64,000 bases of DNA from Alkalicoccobacillus gibsonii (GCF_016798245.1 NZ_JAEUZA010000004.1:302065-366064), one strand, 5' to 3'. Counted from the stretch's first letter, positions 1-9,355 are shown. The notes: generated by a model from the letters alone, not told the origin. Numbers and translations are program-made.

Positions 1-2679
1 TGGACGGCAGTGAGCAAGGAATGGGAAGAACAGTTAAGAAAATTTGACCAAAAAGGAAAAGAAGCGATTCTATCTTTTCCGGCATCGGGACTGTCGGGCG
101 CTACTCAAACACATGCTGATCGATTAGTCGCATTTTTTGAACAGCCTTTTAATGAGCAAGTGGATCAATACTATGAAGAGCTAGCTTCCTGTATGCCATC
201 ACGTGTGAATAATAAATGGCAGGATGACCTGCCAAGCCTGTTTGAGTTGTTTGAACTAGAATGGAAGCCTTTAAAAAAGCAAGGAAAACCAACACTTAAT
301 GATTTCCCTCAAGAATCGAAGACAATTCTCACACAGTTTATTCGATTGCTTCAACAATTCGATGAGTTGTATAAGAAGCAAAAGTTGTTTAAAGGAGCAT
401 TAGACTTTACAGATTTGCAGCAAAAAACATTAACGTTACTTGAGGATACATCTGTCCAAGAAGCAACTAGACGTGAATATACCCATATCATGGTCGATGA
501 ATTTCAAGACACAAATGCCCTTCAGCTAGAAGTATTAAATCGAATTCAACCAAGATATCGATTTATTGTTGGAGATACAAAGCAATCGATCTACCAATTC
601 AGAGGGGCAGATGTTTCCATTATGAATGAGTTGGAATCAGAAGCCGAGTTACAGCCGGAAAGTCGTCAAATCCTTATGAACCGTAACTATCGCACGGTAG
701 AACCGATTGTTGAGGCAGTTAATACGATCTTCCAAAAGGCAATGACTGATTCACAGACATATGCATACCAAACCCTGTATCAGCCTTTATATGCACACAG
801 GGAGTACATGCGTAATGGAGAAGAAGCCGTGGAAGTCATCTCAGGAGAAGAAGAGGAATATGACTTGTTAGCCAATCGAATCCTAAAAATGCAACAGGAA
901 CAGAATCACATTGTTCAACGGGAGGATCGCTGGTGCCCTCCGACTTGGCGGGACATGGCTATTTTAATTCCAACTAGGACTCATCTTAAGACGCTTGAGA
1001 AATCACTTAAACGAAAACAAATCCCTTACGAAATACAAAGTGGCATTGGATTTTATGAAAGACGTGAGGTTATTGATTTTCTAACACTACTAAGGTGGAT
1101 GAATGAACCGTTTGAAGACTTTTACTTACTAGCGCTCCTTAGAAGTCCTTTATTTGGCTTAACAATTGACGATTTCTTATCTATTAAAGAATCGTGTGAA
1201 GAAGGACAAACGATCGGAGAATATCTCTGCTTTGATGAAAGTCTAGTTCAGTCGCTTCAATCAAATGAGAGACTTGTTCACTCAGTAAGACAGCTACGAA
1301 ATTGGATGGAGGAATGGATTCCATTCACTCTTCATTCCACAACTGATGGCTTTTATCAGCTTTTTGAACAGAGTGGGTTAAAGAATTCACTGCTGCTTCA
1401 AACGGGTGGTCCTCAGCGTGTGAAAAATGTGGAAAAGCTCATTGATGTCTTACATGGTGAGAACGAAACAAGCCTGTCGTCATTGCTTGAGGCCATGGAC
1501 CTGAGAATTCAGTTAAGTGAAAAAGAAGGGGATTCTAAAATCGAGCGTGCAGAAGGAAATGCGGTCACCATCATGACTGTACACGGTTCAAAAGGTCTTG
1601 AATTCCCTATTGTCTTTTTACCTCAGCTGCATCAAAAGCCTCAAGGAGACAAAGGAAAGATTCGATTTCATTCGGAGCTCGGTCTTGTAATGAATCTGGA
1701 AGCTGAAGATGGAATACTGGCCACTCCAGCATTTCAACTCGTAAAACAAGAAGGAGATCGTAAAGCTGTTGAAGAAGCAAAGCGTTTGTTTTATGTGGCT
1801 GCAACAAGAGCGAAGGACAAGCTAATTCTCATTCATCCCAATACAAAGGCAAATACAGCTTCGTGGCTTTCAATGATTGAGCAAACCGATGATAAGACCT
1901 GGTTCACAGAGGAAATGGTCGGAGAGTATGAACCTTGGTCAGAAGAAACAAGCTGGTCCTATACTTCACCAACAGTAAAAGCAGATGTGAAAGAGCCGCT
2001 TGTTCCACTCTCTGTAAGCGAAGTAATGAGCTATTACCATCATCCTATTCAATATGTTGAGACTTATTTAAAGAAAGTACACTCAACTCAAGCTAGTCAA
2101 TATCAGTCAGCTCACGAATCAGGAATTGCTGCAAATCGATTAGGGACATACGTTCACCGGGCAAGTGAGTTAGTTGATCTTGGATGGTCTGAGCGGGAGG
2201 CAGTAACGATTACCTTAGAAGAAGCGCGTGGAAAAGCCATCTATCGGAAGGAAATGCTTGAGCTCGTTCAAGCTTATTCAAAGATTAATATTGGTGAAAT
2301 CCAACGTTTAGAATGGAATTTCTCGATTGAGTTAGAAGGGGCTCTTTTAACAGGTATTATCGATAGGGTTACGATGTTGGATGGAGCTTTATGCTTAGTT
2401 GATTTAAAAACGAATGCACTTCAAGAATCAGGTATTGAATTAATTGATTATTATCGTGTTCAATTAATCATGTATAAATGGGCGTATGAACAAATGACAG
2501 GACAAGCTGTTGACAGGCTTTATCTCTTAACACTTAGAGACCAAGTGCAACCACTGCATGAAGTGATCACAACTCAAGAAGAAGAGAAAAAACTTCGTTC
2601 GGCTATTCGGGATCTTGTAAATTTAAAAACGACCTCAACAACTACTGAAAGCTATCTTCATACAGACCGATATAAGTAA
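1..2679 (+). CDS. addA: ATP-dependent helicase/nuclease subunit A (AddA), 5' truncated by window edge
   Basis: Subunit of the AddAB helicase-nuclease that processes double-strand DNA ends for recombination. The frame is open from base 1, so the gene starts outside the window; the GTG at 10 is internal. About 890 residues are present of roughly 1230 usual for the family, so the Walker A part is missing. Visible UvrD-type motifs are MVDEFQDT (about nt 490), GDTKQSIYQFRG (571), NYRT, TVHGSKGLEF (1576) and YVAATRAKD (1792). The C-terminal RecB-type nuclease shows GIIDRV and LVDLKTN near nt 2350-2415. It is followed by cheA, not by sbcD as in B. subtilis. Identification is firm. Confidence 0.95.
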   Translation, partial: WTAVSKEWEEQLRKFDQKGKEAILSFPASGLSGATQTHADRLVAFFEQPFNEQVDQYYEELASCMPSRVNNKWQDDLPSLFELFELEWKPLKKQGKPTLNDFPQESKTILTQFIRLLQQFDELYKKQKLFKGALDFTDLQQKTLTLLEDTSVQEATRREYTHIMVDEFQDTNALQLEVLNRIQPRYRFIVGDTKQSIYQFRGADVSIMNELESEAELQPESRQILMNRNYRTVEPIVEAVNTIFQKAMTDSQTYAYQTLYQPLYAHREYMRNGEEAVEVISGEEEEYDLLANRILKMQQEQNHIVQREDRWCPPTWRDMAILIPTRTHLKTLEKSLKRKQIPYEIQSGIGFYERREVIDFLTLLRWMNEPFEDFYLLALLRSPLFGLTIDDFLSIKESCEEGQTIGEYLCFDESLVQSLQSNERLVHSVRQLRNWMEEWIPFTLHSTTDGFYQLFEQSGLKNSLLLQTGGPQRVKNVEKLIDVLHGENETSLSSLLEAMDLRIQLSEKEGDSKIERAEGNAVTIMTVHGSKGLEFPIVFLPQLHQKPQGDKGKIRFHSELGLVMNLEAEDGILATPAFQLVKQEGDRKAVEEAKRLFYVAATRAKDKLILIHPNTKANTASWLSMIEQTDDKTWFTEEMVGEYEPWSEETSWSYTSPTVKADVKEPLVPLSVSEVMSYYHHPIQYVETYLKKVHSTQASQYQSAHESGIAANRLGTYVHRASELVDLGWSEREAVTITLEEARGKAIYRKEMLELVQAYSKINIGEIQRLEWNFSIELEGALLTGIIDRVTMLDGALCLVDLKTNALQESGIELIDYYRVQLIMYKWAYEQMTGQAVDRLYLLTLRDQVQPLHEVITTQEEEKKLRSAIRDLVNLKTTSTTTESYLHTDRYK

Positions 2680-2763
2680 GAGAGGTCATAGGATTGTTTT
2701 TTCATCTTACCTTTACACATAGATGAAAAGCAGAATGAAGAGAATGAGGTGGACGTAGTTTTG

Positions 2764-4764
2764 ATGAACTCAGAATACTTGGCTGTGTTTCTTGATGAAA
2801 GTCAAGAGCACCTACAGGCAGTGAATGATCATCTATTAAAGCTTGAGAAACAACCTGAAGATGATTCAATTGTCGGTGAAATTTTCCGCTCAGCCCATAC
2901 GTTAAAAGGAATGTCAGCAACTATGGGTTACGAAGATTTAGCTCACTTAACCCATAACATGGAAAATGTATTGGATTTAATTCGAAATAAGAAGAAACAG
3001 GCGACAACAGAGATTATTGACATCATGTTTCAATCTGTTGATTCCCTTGAGAATATGGTAAATGACATAGCAAGTGGTGGAGATGGAAAGCTTGACGTCA
3101 CAGCTCTTGTCGCAGAACTCGAAGCCATTGAAAAAGGCTCAAGCCAAGCTGTTAAAGAAGCAGCTGCTACAACTGAACAAGTTGATCTGCTTGAAGTATA
3201 CGATGAATACGAGCGTACCGTGCTTGAAGAATCGTTAGAGCAAGGGTACTCTGTTTATCAAATCAAAGTAGAGCTTGATGAGAAGGCGATGCTAAAGGCA
3301 GCCAGAGTATTTATGGTGTTTGATGTTCTTAACCAATTGGGTGATGTCATTAAATCCTCACCAGCAACTGAGCTATTGGAGGAAGAACAATTTGAGCGTG
3401 ACTTTGTAGTGACAGTTGTCTCAAAAGAGTCAGGTGAAACCATTAAAAACAAAATTCTTGGAATCTCTGAAATCTCAGATGTTGTTGTTCAATCCATGAC
3501 AAGCTTTGTACATGCTACCCAAGCAGAGGATCAGACATTGCAACCAGTACAAGAAAACCAAAGAAAAAGCAAACAAGAGCCTGAGAAAGTAAAAGAAGCT
3601 CAAAAGGCGCCAGAGAACAACAAAACAATTCGAGTAAACATTGATCGTTTAGATGTACTCATGAATCTATTTGAAGAGCTAGTGATTGATCGCGGGAGAC
3701 TCGAGCAAATCTCTGGAGAGCTTGTAAATGCAGAGCTTACTGAAACGGTAGAAAGAATGACACGGACCACAGGGAATCTTCAAGAAATTATTTTAACGAT
3801 GAGAATGATGCCGGTTGAAACGGTCTTTAACCGCTTCCCACGAATGATCCGTAACCTATCGAAGGATCTAGGAAAACAAGTTCATCTTGAGATTGTTGGA
3901 GCAGAAACAGAACTTGATCGCACAATCATTGATGAAATTGGTGATCCTCTTGTGCATTTACTTCGCAACTCCATTGACCATGGAATTGAAACGCCAGAAG
4001 AGCGTATGGCAGTAGGGAAGCCTGCTCAAGGCACGGTTCTCTTAAAGGCGTATCATAGTGGAAACCATGTCTTTATTGAAATCAAAGACGATGGCGCTGG
4101 AATTAGCCGAGAAAAGGTTTTAAATAAAGCCTTAAAAAATCAAATCATCACGGAAGATGATGCTGGATCATTAACCGATTCTCAAGTCTTTGGATTACTT
4201 TTTGAGCCAGGTTTTAGTACAGCTGAGCAGATAACGGACATTTCGGGACGTGGTGTAGGTCTTGATGTTGTGCGAAACACATTTGAATCATTAGGTGGAG
4301 TCGTAACGGTCCAATCTGAGTTAAATAAAGGGTCAACCTTCTTAATCCAACTACCACTTACGTTATCTATTATTGATGTCATGCTTGTCGAAACGGGTGG
4401 AGAGAAATATGCAATTCCTCTTACATCCATTGTTGAAACAGCGATCGTAAATAAAGACGAACTATTTAGTGCACATGGACAAAAGGTCATTGATTTCAGA
4501 GGAAAAGTGGTACCGCTTGTGTTCTTACGAGATGTGTTTAATACACCAATAACTGAACTTGACGAAGATTTTTATTCCTTGGTTATCATTCAGAAAGGCG
4601 AACAAATTGCTGGATTAGTGGTTGATTCCTTAATCGGGCAGCATGATATTGTATTAAAATCGCTCGGTAACTACTTAACAAATGTGTTTGCCATATCTGG
4701 AGCAACGATCCTAGGGGATGGTGAAGTAGCTCTTATTGTTGATCCAAACGCGTTAATTAAATAA
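2764..4764 (+). CDS. cheA: Chemotaxis histidine kinase CheA
   Basis: Cytoplasmic kinase that autophosphorylates in response to chemoreceptors and passes phosphate to CheY. With ATG at 2764 the product has 666 residues, close to the B. subtilis length. An N-terminal HPt domain carries phospho-acceptor His45 in SAHTLKGM. A P2-like region follows, then a basic/acidic linker, a P3 dimerisation segment, a HATPase domain (LLRNSIDHGIE, DDGAGI, GRGVGLDVV) and a C-terminal CheW-like P5 domain. Alternative starts are GTG 2749 and TTG 2761; GAGGTGG at 2746-2752 best serves 2761 or 2764, and MNSEYLAVF matches the family start. It heads a cheA-cheW-cheY set. Confidence 0.96.
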   Translation: MNSEYLAVFLDESQEHLQAVNDHLLKLEKQPEDDSIVGEIFRSAHTLKGMSATMGYEDLAHLTHNMENVLDLIRNKKKQATTEIIDIMFQSVDSLENMVNDIASGGDGKLDVTALVAELEAIEKGSSQAVKEAAATTEQVDLLEVYDEYERTVLEESLEQGYSVYQIKVELDEKAMLKAARVFMVFDVLNQLGDVIKSSPATELLEEEQFERDFVVTVVSKESGETIKNKILGISEISDVVVQSMTSFVHATQAEDQTLQPVQENQRKSKQEPEKVKEAQKAPENNKTIRVNIDRLDVLMNLFEELVIDRGRLEQISGELVNAELTETVERMTRTTGNLQEIILTMRMMPVETVFNRFPRMIRNLSKDLGKQVHLEIVGAETELDRTIIDEIGDPLVHLLRNSIDHGIETPEERMAVGKPAQGTVLLKAYHSGNHVFIEIKDDGAGISREKVLNKALKNQIITEDDAGSLTDSQVFGLLFEPGFSTAEQITDISGRGVGLDVVRNTFESLGGVVTVQSELNKGSTFLIQLPLTLSIIDVMLVETGGEKYAIPLTSIVETAIVNKDELFSAHGQKVIDFRGKVVPLVFLRDVFNTPITELDEDFYSLVIIQKGEQIAGLVVDSLIGQHDIVLKSLGNYLTNVFAISGATILGDGEVALIVDPNALIK

Positions 4765-4786
4765 AAAAAGAGAGGAGTGACGGCTA

Positions 4787-5227
4787 ATGAGTGTTGAAAT
4801 CATGGAAGAACAGATGAAAGTCATTATCTTTCAGATGCATAAAGAAGAATACGCGATTAAGGTAAGTGAGATTCAATCCATTGAGCGGATGCAATCCTTC
4901 ACGCGAATCCCGGGTACTGCTCCATTTATTAAAGGAGTCATGAACCTTCGTGGTGTGATTACACCCATCATTGACCTAAGGCAAAAACTTGGACTTGAAG
5001 AAAAAGAAGCTGATGAAACAACAAGAATTCTAATCACATCCAATGAAGAGCTTATTCTCGGTTTAATCGTTGATGGTGCAAATGATGTGTTAGACATACC
5101 AGTACAAAAAATTGAGCCAACACCTGAAGTCGTTGGAGGCGTTGAAGCTCATTACTTAGATGGTGTCGTAAAGCTCGGAAGTCGCTTGTTCAGCTTAGTT
5201 AATTTAGAAAAGGTTATGCAGGATTAA
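4787..5227 (+). CDS. cheW: Chemotaxis adaptor CheW
   Basis: Single CheW/SH3-like domain of 146 residues that couples chemoreceptors to CheA. The family hallmark MNLRGVITPIIDLRQKLG lies near residues 46-63. It begins 22 nt after cheA with an AGAGGAGTGA ribosome binding site and ends 17 nt before cheY, so the three genes are almost certainly one transcript. Confidence 0.95.
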   Translation: MSVEIMEEQMKVIIFQMHKEEYAIKVSEIQSIERMQSFTRIPGTAPFIKGVMNLRGVITPIIDLRQKLGLEEKEADETTRILITSNEELILGLIVDGANDVLDIPVQKIEPTPEVVGGVEAHYLDGVVKLGSRLFSLVNLEKVMQD

Positions 5228-5244
5228 GAAAATGAGGTGAACAA

Positions 5245-5613
5245 ATGGCTACGATTTTAATCGTGGACGATGCAGCATTCATGCGGATGATGATTAAAGA
5301 CATTCTTGTAAATGCTGGGTTGCAAGTAATTGGGGAAGCAGAAAATGGCTTACAAGCTGTGGAAAAGTATCAAGAACTCAAACCCGACCTCGTTACAATG
5401 GATATTACAATGCCAGAGCTTGACGGGATACAGGCATTAAAGAGGATAAGGGAGATTGATCCAGATGCGAATGTCATTATGTGCTCTGCAATGGGTCAGC
5501 AAGCACTAGTCCTCGAAGCCATCCAGTCAGGGGCTAAAGACTTTATCGTTAAACCGTTCCAAAAAGAACGAGTGGTGGAAACCATTCATCAACTAACTGA
5601 TTCAATAAAGTAA
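5245..5613 (+). CDS. cheY: Chemotaxis response regulator CheY
   Basis: Single receiver domain of 122 residues. The acidic pocket VDDAAF, phospho-acceptor Asp53 in TMDITMPE, CSAMGQQ and the C-terminal KPF lysine are all present. Phosphorylated CheY binds the flagellar switch. The sequence closely resembles B. subtilis CheY, including MRMMIKDIL. It is the last gene of the chemotaxis cluster and is followed by a strong terminator at 5660-5705. Confidence 0.96.
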   Translation: MATILIVDDAAFMRMMIKDILVNAGLQVIGEAENGLQAVEKYQELKPDLVTMDITMPELDGIQALKRIREIDPDANVIMCSAMGQQALVLEAIQSGAKDFIVKPFQKERVVETIHQLTDSIK

Positions 5614-5659
5614 GAGGAATTTAACTCTTACTAAAAGCAAATCATATATAAAGCTACAT

Positions 5660-5705
5660 GAGCCGGCTGATTCTAAAAGTAGAGTCAACCGGCTCTCTTT
5701 TTATT
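5660..5705 (+). terminator. Intrinsic terminator after cheY
   Basis: GAGCCGGCTGA pairs with TCAACCGGCTC across a loop of about 14 nt and is followed by TCTTTTTATT. Confidence 0.85.
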
Positions 5706-5735
5706 AACGGTGTTTAGCTAATGAGTGGTGTGTTA

Positions 5736-5763
5736 AGGTTTTATCGTCGAAAGAAGGGGGTAC
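5736..5763 (+). promoter_or_regulatory. Candidate SigB-type promoter for the IDEAL-domain gene
   Basis: AGGTTTTA (5736-5743), 14 nt, then GGGTAC (5758-5763). This is close to the general stress consensus (GTTTAA, 12-15 nt, GGGTAT). It lies about 57 nt before the start at 5821. Inference from sequence only. Confidence 0.45.
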
Positions 5764-5820
5764 ATATACATCAACAACGAAAAAACTCGAGCAGAATCTA
5801 AAGCAAATGGGGGAATTAAA

Positions 5821-6117
5821 ATGAGCAACCAATTCGCAATGGATAATGAGGTTTTAAAGCAGCTTGAAATTATTAAAAAACTGCAAAAGCGCTCCCAGGC
5901 TGCCGTTTATTCTCTTTATGCACAGGCAGTCCTAGAATATTCACTCTATTATACAAAAAAAGACCAATTGCTCGAGGCTATTGATGAATCACTTGTATCT
6001 AAAGACAAAGAGAGTTTTATGACTTTGACGAATGAATACAAAATTTTAAAAGAAGAGTATAAAAGCGGCAAGACCATTTATGATTATGGTTTTAAGCTGC
6101 ACTTAACATTTCAATAA
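5821..6117 (+). CDS. IDEAL-domain small protein
   Basis: A 98-residue helical protein. Residues about 49-72 (LLEAIDESLVSKDKES...) fit the IDEAL domain, a short helical motif common in small Bacillaceae proteins of unknown function, as in YpiB-type proteins. It has no signal peptide or membrane segment. GGGGGAATTAAA precedes the ATG. A SigB-like promoter upstream suggests stress induction. Precise role unknown. Confidence 0.7.
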   Translation: MSNQFAMDNEVLKQLEIIKKLQKRSQAAVYSLYAQAVLEYSLYYTKKDQLLEAIDESLVSKDKESFMTLTNEYKILKEEYKSGKTIYDYGFKLHLTFQ

Positions 6118-6205
6118 CTTTAAGTTCCCAATAGGGCTTTGAGTAAAGAGCTACATGAAAACACAAACTAAAGAGAAACGTATATGAAATGTTGAGGTGA
6201 TCAGA

Positions 6206-6346
6206 ATGTTATGGACTATTTTATTAATCATTTTAGGAGTTTGGTTAGTTGGTGTCATTTTTCGAATTGCAGGAGGCTTCATTCATCTGTTACTCATTGT
6301 AGCAGCCATTGTTCTTGTGTATAAGCTTTTTGTAAAGCGAAAATAA
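6206..6346 (+). CDS. Lmo0937-type small membrane protein
   Basis: A 46-residue protein MLWTILLIILGVWLVG...KLFVKRK with two predicted hydrophobic helices and a basic end. It strongly resembles the Lmo0937/DUF5670 family of small stress-associated membrane proteins. GAGGTGA lies 8 nt before the ATG. It ends at a terminator shared with the convergent gene at 6376-6570. Family call good; function unknown. Confidence 0.8.
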   Translation: MLWTILLIILGVWLVGVIFRIAGGFIHLLLIVAAIVLVYKLFVKRK

Positions 6347-6349
6347 CAA

Positions 6350-6388
6350 AGAAAAAGCTGCTGGATTTGAACCAGTCAGCTTTTTTTC
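6350..6388. terminator. Bidirectional terminator
   Basis: AAAAAGCTGCTGG pairs with CCAGTCAGCTTTTTTT. It serves the small plus-strand membrane protein gene, and the stop codon of the minus-strand gene at 6376 lies inside its right arm. Confidence 0.75.
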
Positions 6389-6570
6389 TCATTTAATAAA
6401 AAATCTTGATACCCATTTAACAAAATGGGCGAGGGATGAATATAAAGGTCGTACATAAAACGTAACGCATCTTCCTGATTTTTCATATTTAATTGTATAT
6501 AATGGTAAGCAGAATATAGATAATGATCCTGTTTAATCCAGCTTAACAATGTATCAAGTTGAACATTCAT
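6376..6570 (-). CDS. Hypothetical small protein, 64 residues
   Basis: Starts MNVQLDTLLSWIKQDHYLYSAYH and is rich in tyrosine and leucine; probably a small helical cytoplasmic protein. A strong AAAGGAGGG ribosome binding site sits 7 nt before the ATG on the minus strand, which supports a real gene. I do not recognise the family. It converges on the Lmo0937-type gene and is divergent from the DDAH gene. Confidence 0.6.
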   Translation of the reverse strand: MNVQLDTLLSWIKQDHYLYSAYHYIQLNMKNQEDALRFMYDLYIHPSPILLNGYQDFLLNEKKS

Positions 6571-6687
6571 AGGACACCCTCCTTTTGTACGGGTTCACCA
6601 ATAGTATATGTGAAGCTCGGAAGCAGGTTCGTATACGCTTTTGTTTGACCAAATTGATGAATTTAATGGAAAGAAGGAGTCTATATC

Positions 6688-7518
6688 ATGAAGAGCCATT
6701 GCCGTACAGAATATGACCCACTAAAAGAAGTGATTTTGTGTCCACCGGCTTTTATGCGTATTAAAGAAGTCATTAATTCCATTCAAGCCCATTATAAGGA
6801 TACAAATATTGATATCCCTACCGCACTCAAGCAACATCAGACGCTTATTGAAGCATTACGCTCCTTCGGAATTCAAGTTCATGAACTTCGCGCAGATGAA
6901 CAATTTCCTGAGCAAGTATTCACACGAGATATTGGATTTGTTCTTGATCAAACGATGTATCTTGCTGCGCTAGAAAGACCTATTCGTCAAGGTGAGGAGC
7001 AGGTTTTAAAAACGTACCTTGACCAAAAACAGGTTGCTTATGAGTCGGTTACAGAAGGAACGATTGAGGGTGGAGATGTAATTATTGATGGAGATCACGT
7101 ATATATTGGTGTAAGTAGCCGAACATGTACGGAAGTGATTGAACGGATAAAAGAACAGCACCCAGATAAAATTGTCCAGCCTATACATTTTGATAGCTCC
7201 TACTTGCATTTAGACTGTGTATTTAACCCAGTTTCTAATTCTTTGGCACTGATCTATCCTGATGCAATTAAACCGGAGAGTGTGAAGGTATTATCGGAAA
7301 CCTATTCATTTATTGAGGTTACAAAAGAAGAACAATTTTCACTCGCGGTTAACGTTCTATCAATTGGAGACGGGAAGATAATTGTTCTTCCTGAAAACAA
7401 GGATACGAATAAAAAGCTTAAGGAAAAGGGATTTGATCTCTATGAAGTTCCTTTCTCTGAAATCATTAAATCAGGTGGGTCGTTCCGCTGTGTAACGATG
7501 CCTTTAATAAGGTCGTAA
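6688..7518 (+). CDS. Dimethylarginine dimethylaminohydrolase-family protein (YkgA-like)
   Basis: Amidinotransferase-superfamily enzyme of 276 residues. Members hydrolyse methylated arginines or related guanidino compounds to citrulline-type products. Visible features are VILCPP near the N-terminus, FTRDIGFV, the EGGD motif (IEGGDVIIDG), catalytic His174 in LHLDCVF and catalytic Cys268 in GGSFRCVTMPL. Length fits the DDAH family. AAGAAGGAG precedes the ATG. It is a single-gene unit followed by repeat copy A. Physiological substrate not determinable here. Confidence 0.85.
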   Translation: MKSHCRTEYDPLKEVILCPPAFMRIKEVINSIQAHYKDTNIDIPTALKQHQTLIEALRSFGIQVHELRADEQFPEQVFTRDIGFVLDQTMYLAALERPIRQGEEQVLKTYLDQKQVAYESVTEGTIEGGDVIIDGDHVYIGVSSRTCTEVIERIKEQHPDKIVQPIHFDSSYLHLDCVFNPVSNSLALIYPDAIKPESVKVLSETYSFIEVTKEEQFSLAVNVLSIGDGKIIVLPENKDTNKKLKEKGFDLYEVPFSEIIKSGGSFRCVTMPLIRS

Positions 7519-7531
7519 GGGTGAAAGAAGA

Positions 7532-7793
7532 TAAGGCCGGGACATAACACTGATGAAGTTAGTAAAACATGAACATAGCACGGTATCCGCTACAGGAGAA
7601 TCCCTCGCACCTGCGGGAACGGCCTCAGCCCCCTCCGCGGGAAAAGCGCCGCTATAGTGTCATCACCGCGTTCTGTTCCGTAGGAGTCTCGGGTTCTCCT
7701 TCCGCTTGTTCAAATAAGATCACGAATGGCGAATGATTCTACGATCGAATCACTCGCCATTTTTTTAATTGATTTTAGGTATCTCCCGACCTC
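7532..7793 (-). repeat. Dispersed element copy A (about 262 bp, core on minus strand)
   Basis: Fills the gap between the DDAH gene and the carboxylase gene. Left end AAGGCCGGGACATAAC and right end GGTATCTCCCGACCTC are imperfect inverted repeats. The conserved core reads on the minus strand (GCGGAAGGAGAACC ... GATTCTCCTGTAGCGG), and a hairpin around GGCGAATGATT at 7728-7760 is followed by seven T on the plus strand. Other copies are at 9995, 12311, 19972, 37573, 43339 and 61098. Confidence 0.9.
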
Positions 7794-7849
7794 TTGTATA
7801 ATCTCAGCTCTGATTGGACATATAAAAGGTAGACAATGAGGTGAGACAG

Positions 7850-9355
7850 GTGAACCATGAAGCACTCCAGCACTTACTAGACAAGCGCCAGATGATTCAA
7901 TCAGAAGAGCAGAAAAAAAAAGAAAAACAGCATAAAAAGGATAAGAAAACAGCTCAAGAACGATTGGATGAGCTTCTGGATTCAGGCAGTTGGACTGAGT
8001 ATCAGCAATTTACTGCTGGATCAGAACAAGATAAGTCCTATCCAAATGATGGAGTAATCATTGGTGTAGGAACAATACATGGAGTAAAGGTCTGCGTGTA
8101 TGCTCAAGACTTTACCGTTGCAGGAGGATCTCTTGGTAAAATTCATGCACAAAAAATTGCTTGGATCATGGATCTTGCATATGACATGAACGCTCCTATT
8201 ATCGGTTTAAATGATTCGGGTGGAGCCAGAATCCAAGAGGGAATTGAGGCACTCTCGGGATATGGAAGTATTTTTTACCGGAATGCTACGTATTCCGGAG
8301 TGATTCCTCAGATTTCGTTGATAGTTGGTCCTTGTGCAGGAGGGGCAGTGTATTCACCAGCATTAACTGATTTTATCTTTATGGTTGAAAAAACAAGTCA
8401 AATGTTTATTACAGGCCCAAAGGTAGTCCAGGCGGTGACCGGTTCAGCCAGTTGTCCTGAAGAGCTTGGGGGAGCCGCAATGCATGCGACGATAAGTGGG
8501 AATGCGCACGTCATTTCACAAACAGAAGAACAGTTATTTCAACAGGTACGAGGTTTGATTTGTGCTTGGAAGACTGTTCATACAAGTGATGTAATTGCAC
8601 CAAATGTGAAGCAAATGGATCATCTTTTACCAGATGATTCAAAAAAGGGCTACGATAGCAAAAAGGTAATCTGTGGAATAGTAGACGTTGATTCCTTTTA
8701 TGAAATTCATGAGAAGTTTGCACGGAATATAGTCGTTGGCTTTGCTAAATTAAATGGAGAACCTATAGGTGTTATTGCAACTAACCCTAAAGTGAAGGCA
8801 GGGTGCATTGATGTCGACGCCTCAGATAAAGCAGCACGATTTGTGCGATTCTGTGATGCGTTTGGTTATCCCTTACTTGTTTTAGAGGATGTAAGTGGCT
8901 TTATGCCGGGCGTTGATCAGGAGCAGGCTGGCTTAATTCGTCATGGGGCAAAGATCATCTACGCCTTTGCCGCAGCAACGGTTCCGAGAATAACGGTTGT
9001 TACTCGAAAAGCGTATGGAGGCGCCTTTGTGGCATTAAATAGCAAAGCCATTGGAGCAGACTTTGTTTTTGCCTGGCCGGCTTCGGAGATTTCGGTCATG
9101 GGTCCAGAAGGTGCTTCTTCAATCATTTATGCTAAAGAAATTCATGAAAGTGCCAATCCAGAACAAACAAAAAAAGAAAAGATGGACGCGTATCGCAAGC
9201 AGTATGCATCAATATACAAAGCAGCTGAGGTTGGACTCATTGATGATATCATCTCTCCTAGTGAGACAAGAGAACGGTTAATCCAGTCATTCGCATTAGT
9301 GGTAAATAAAAAAAGAAGTCTGCCTGGACGAAAACATGGGAATATCCCGCTATAA
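7850..9355 (+). CDS. Acyl-CoA (propionyl-CoA type) carboxylase beta/carboxyltransferase subunit, YqjD-like
   Basis: Biotin-dependent carboxyltransferase of about 501 residues that moves carboxyl from carboxybiotin to propionyl- or methylcrotonyl-type acyl-CoA. The N-terminal half shows AQDFTVAGGSLG, LNDSGGARIQEG and GPCAGGAVYSPA. The C-terminal half shows SGFMPGVDQE, RKAYGGAFVALNS and MGPEGASSII. The charged N-terminus (KKKEKQHKKDKK) is typical of the YqjD group. I chose GTG 7850, 5 nt after GAGGTG; GTG 7841 would overlap that site. No biotin carboxylase, mutase or epimerase gene is adjacent, so the alpha subunit must be elsewhere. Confidence 0.88.
   Translation: MNHEALQHLLDKRQMIQSEEQKKKEKQHKKDKKTAQERLDELLDSGSWTEYQQFTAGSEQDKSYPNDGVIIGVGTIHGVKVCVYAQDFTVAGGSLGKIHAQKIAWIMDLAYDMNAPIIGLNDSGGARIQEGIEALSGYGSIFYRNATYSGVIPQISLIVGPCAGGAVYSPALTDFIFMVEKTSQMFITGPKVVQAVTGSASCPEELGGAAMHATISGNAHVISQTEEQLFQQVRGLICAWKTVHTSDVIAPNVKQMDHLLPDDSKKGYDSKKVICGIVDVDSFYEIHEKFARNIVVGFAKLNGEPIGVIATNPKVKAGCIDVDASDKAARFVRFCDAFGYPLLVLEDVSGFMPGVDQEQAGLIRHGAKIIYAFAAATVPRITVVTRKAYGGAFVALNSKAIGADFVFAWPASEISVMGPEGASSIIYAKEIHESANPEQTKKEKMDAYRKQYASIYKAAEVGLIDDIISPSETRERLIQSFALVVNKKRSLPGRKHGNIPL

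Noticed and set aside
3258..4490. Antisense ORFs within cheA
   Set aside because: They are frame shadows without ribosome binding sites and lie inside a well-supported gene.
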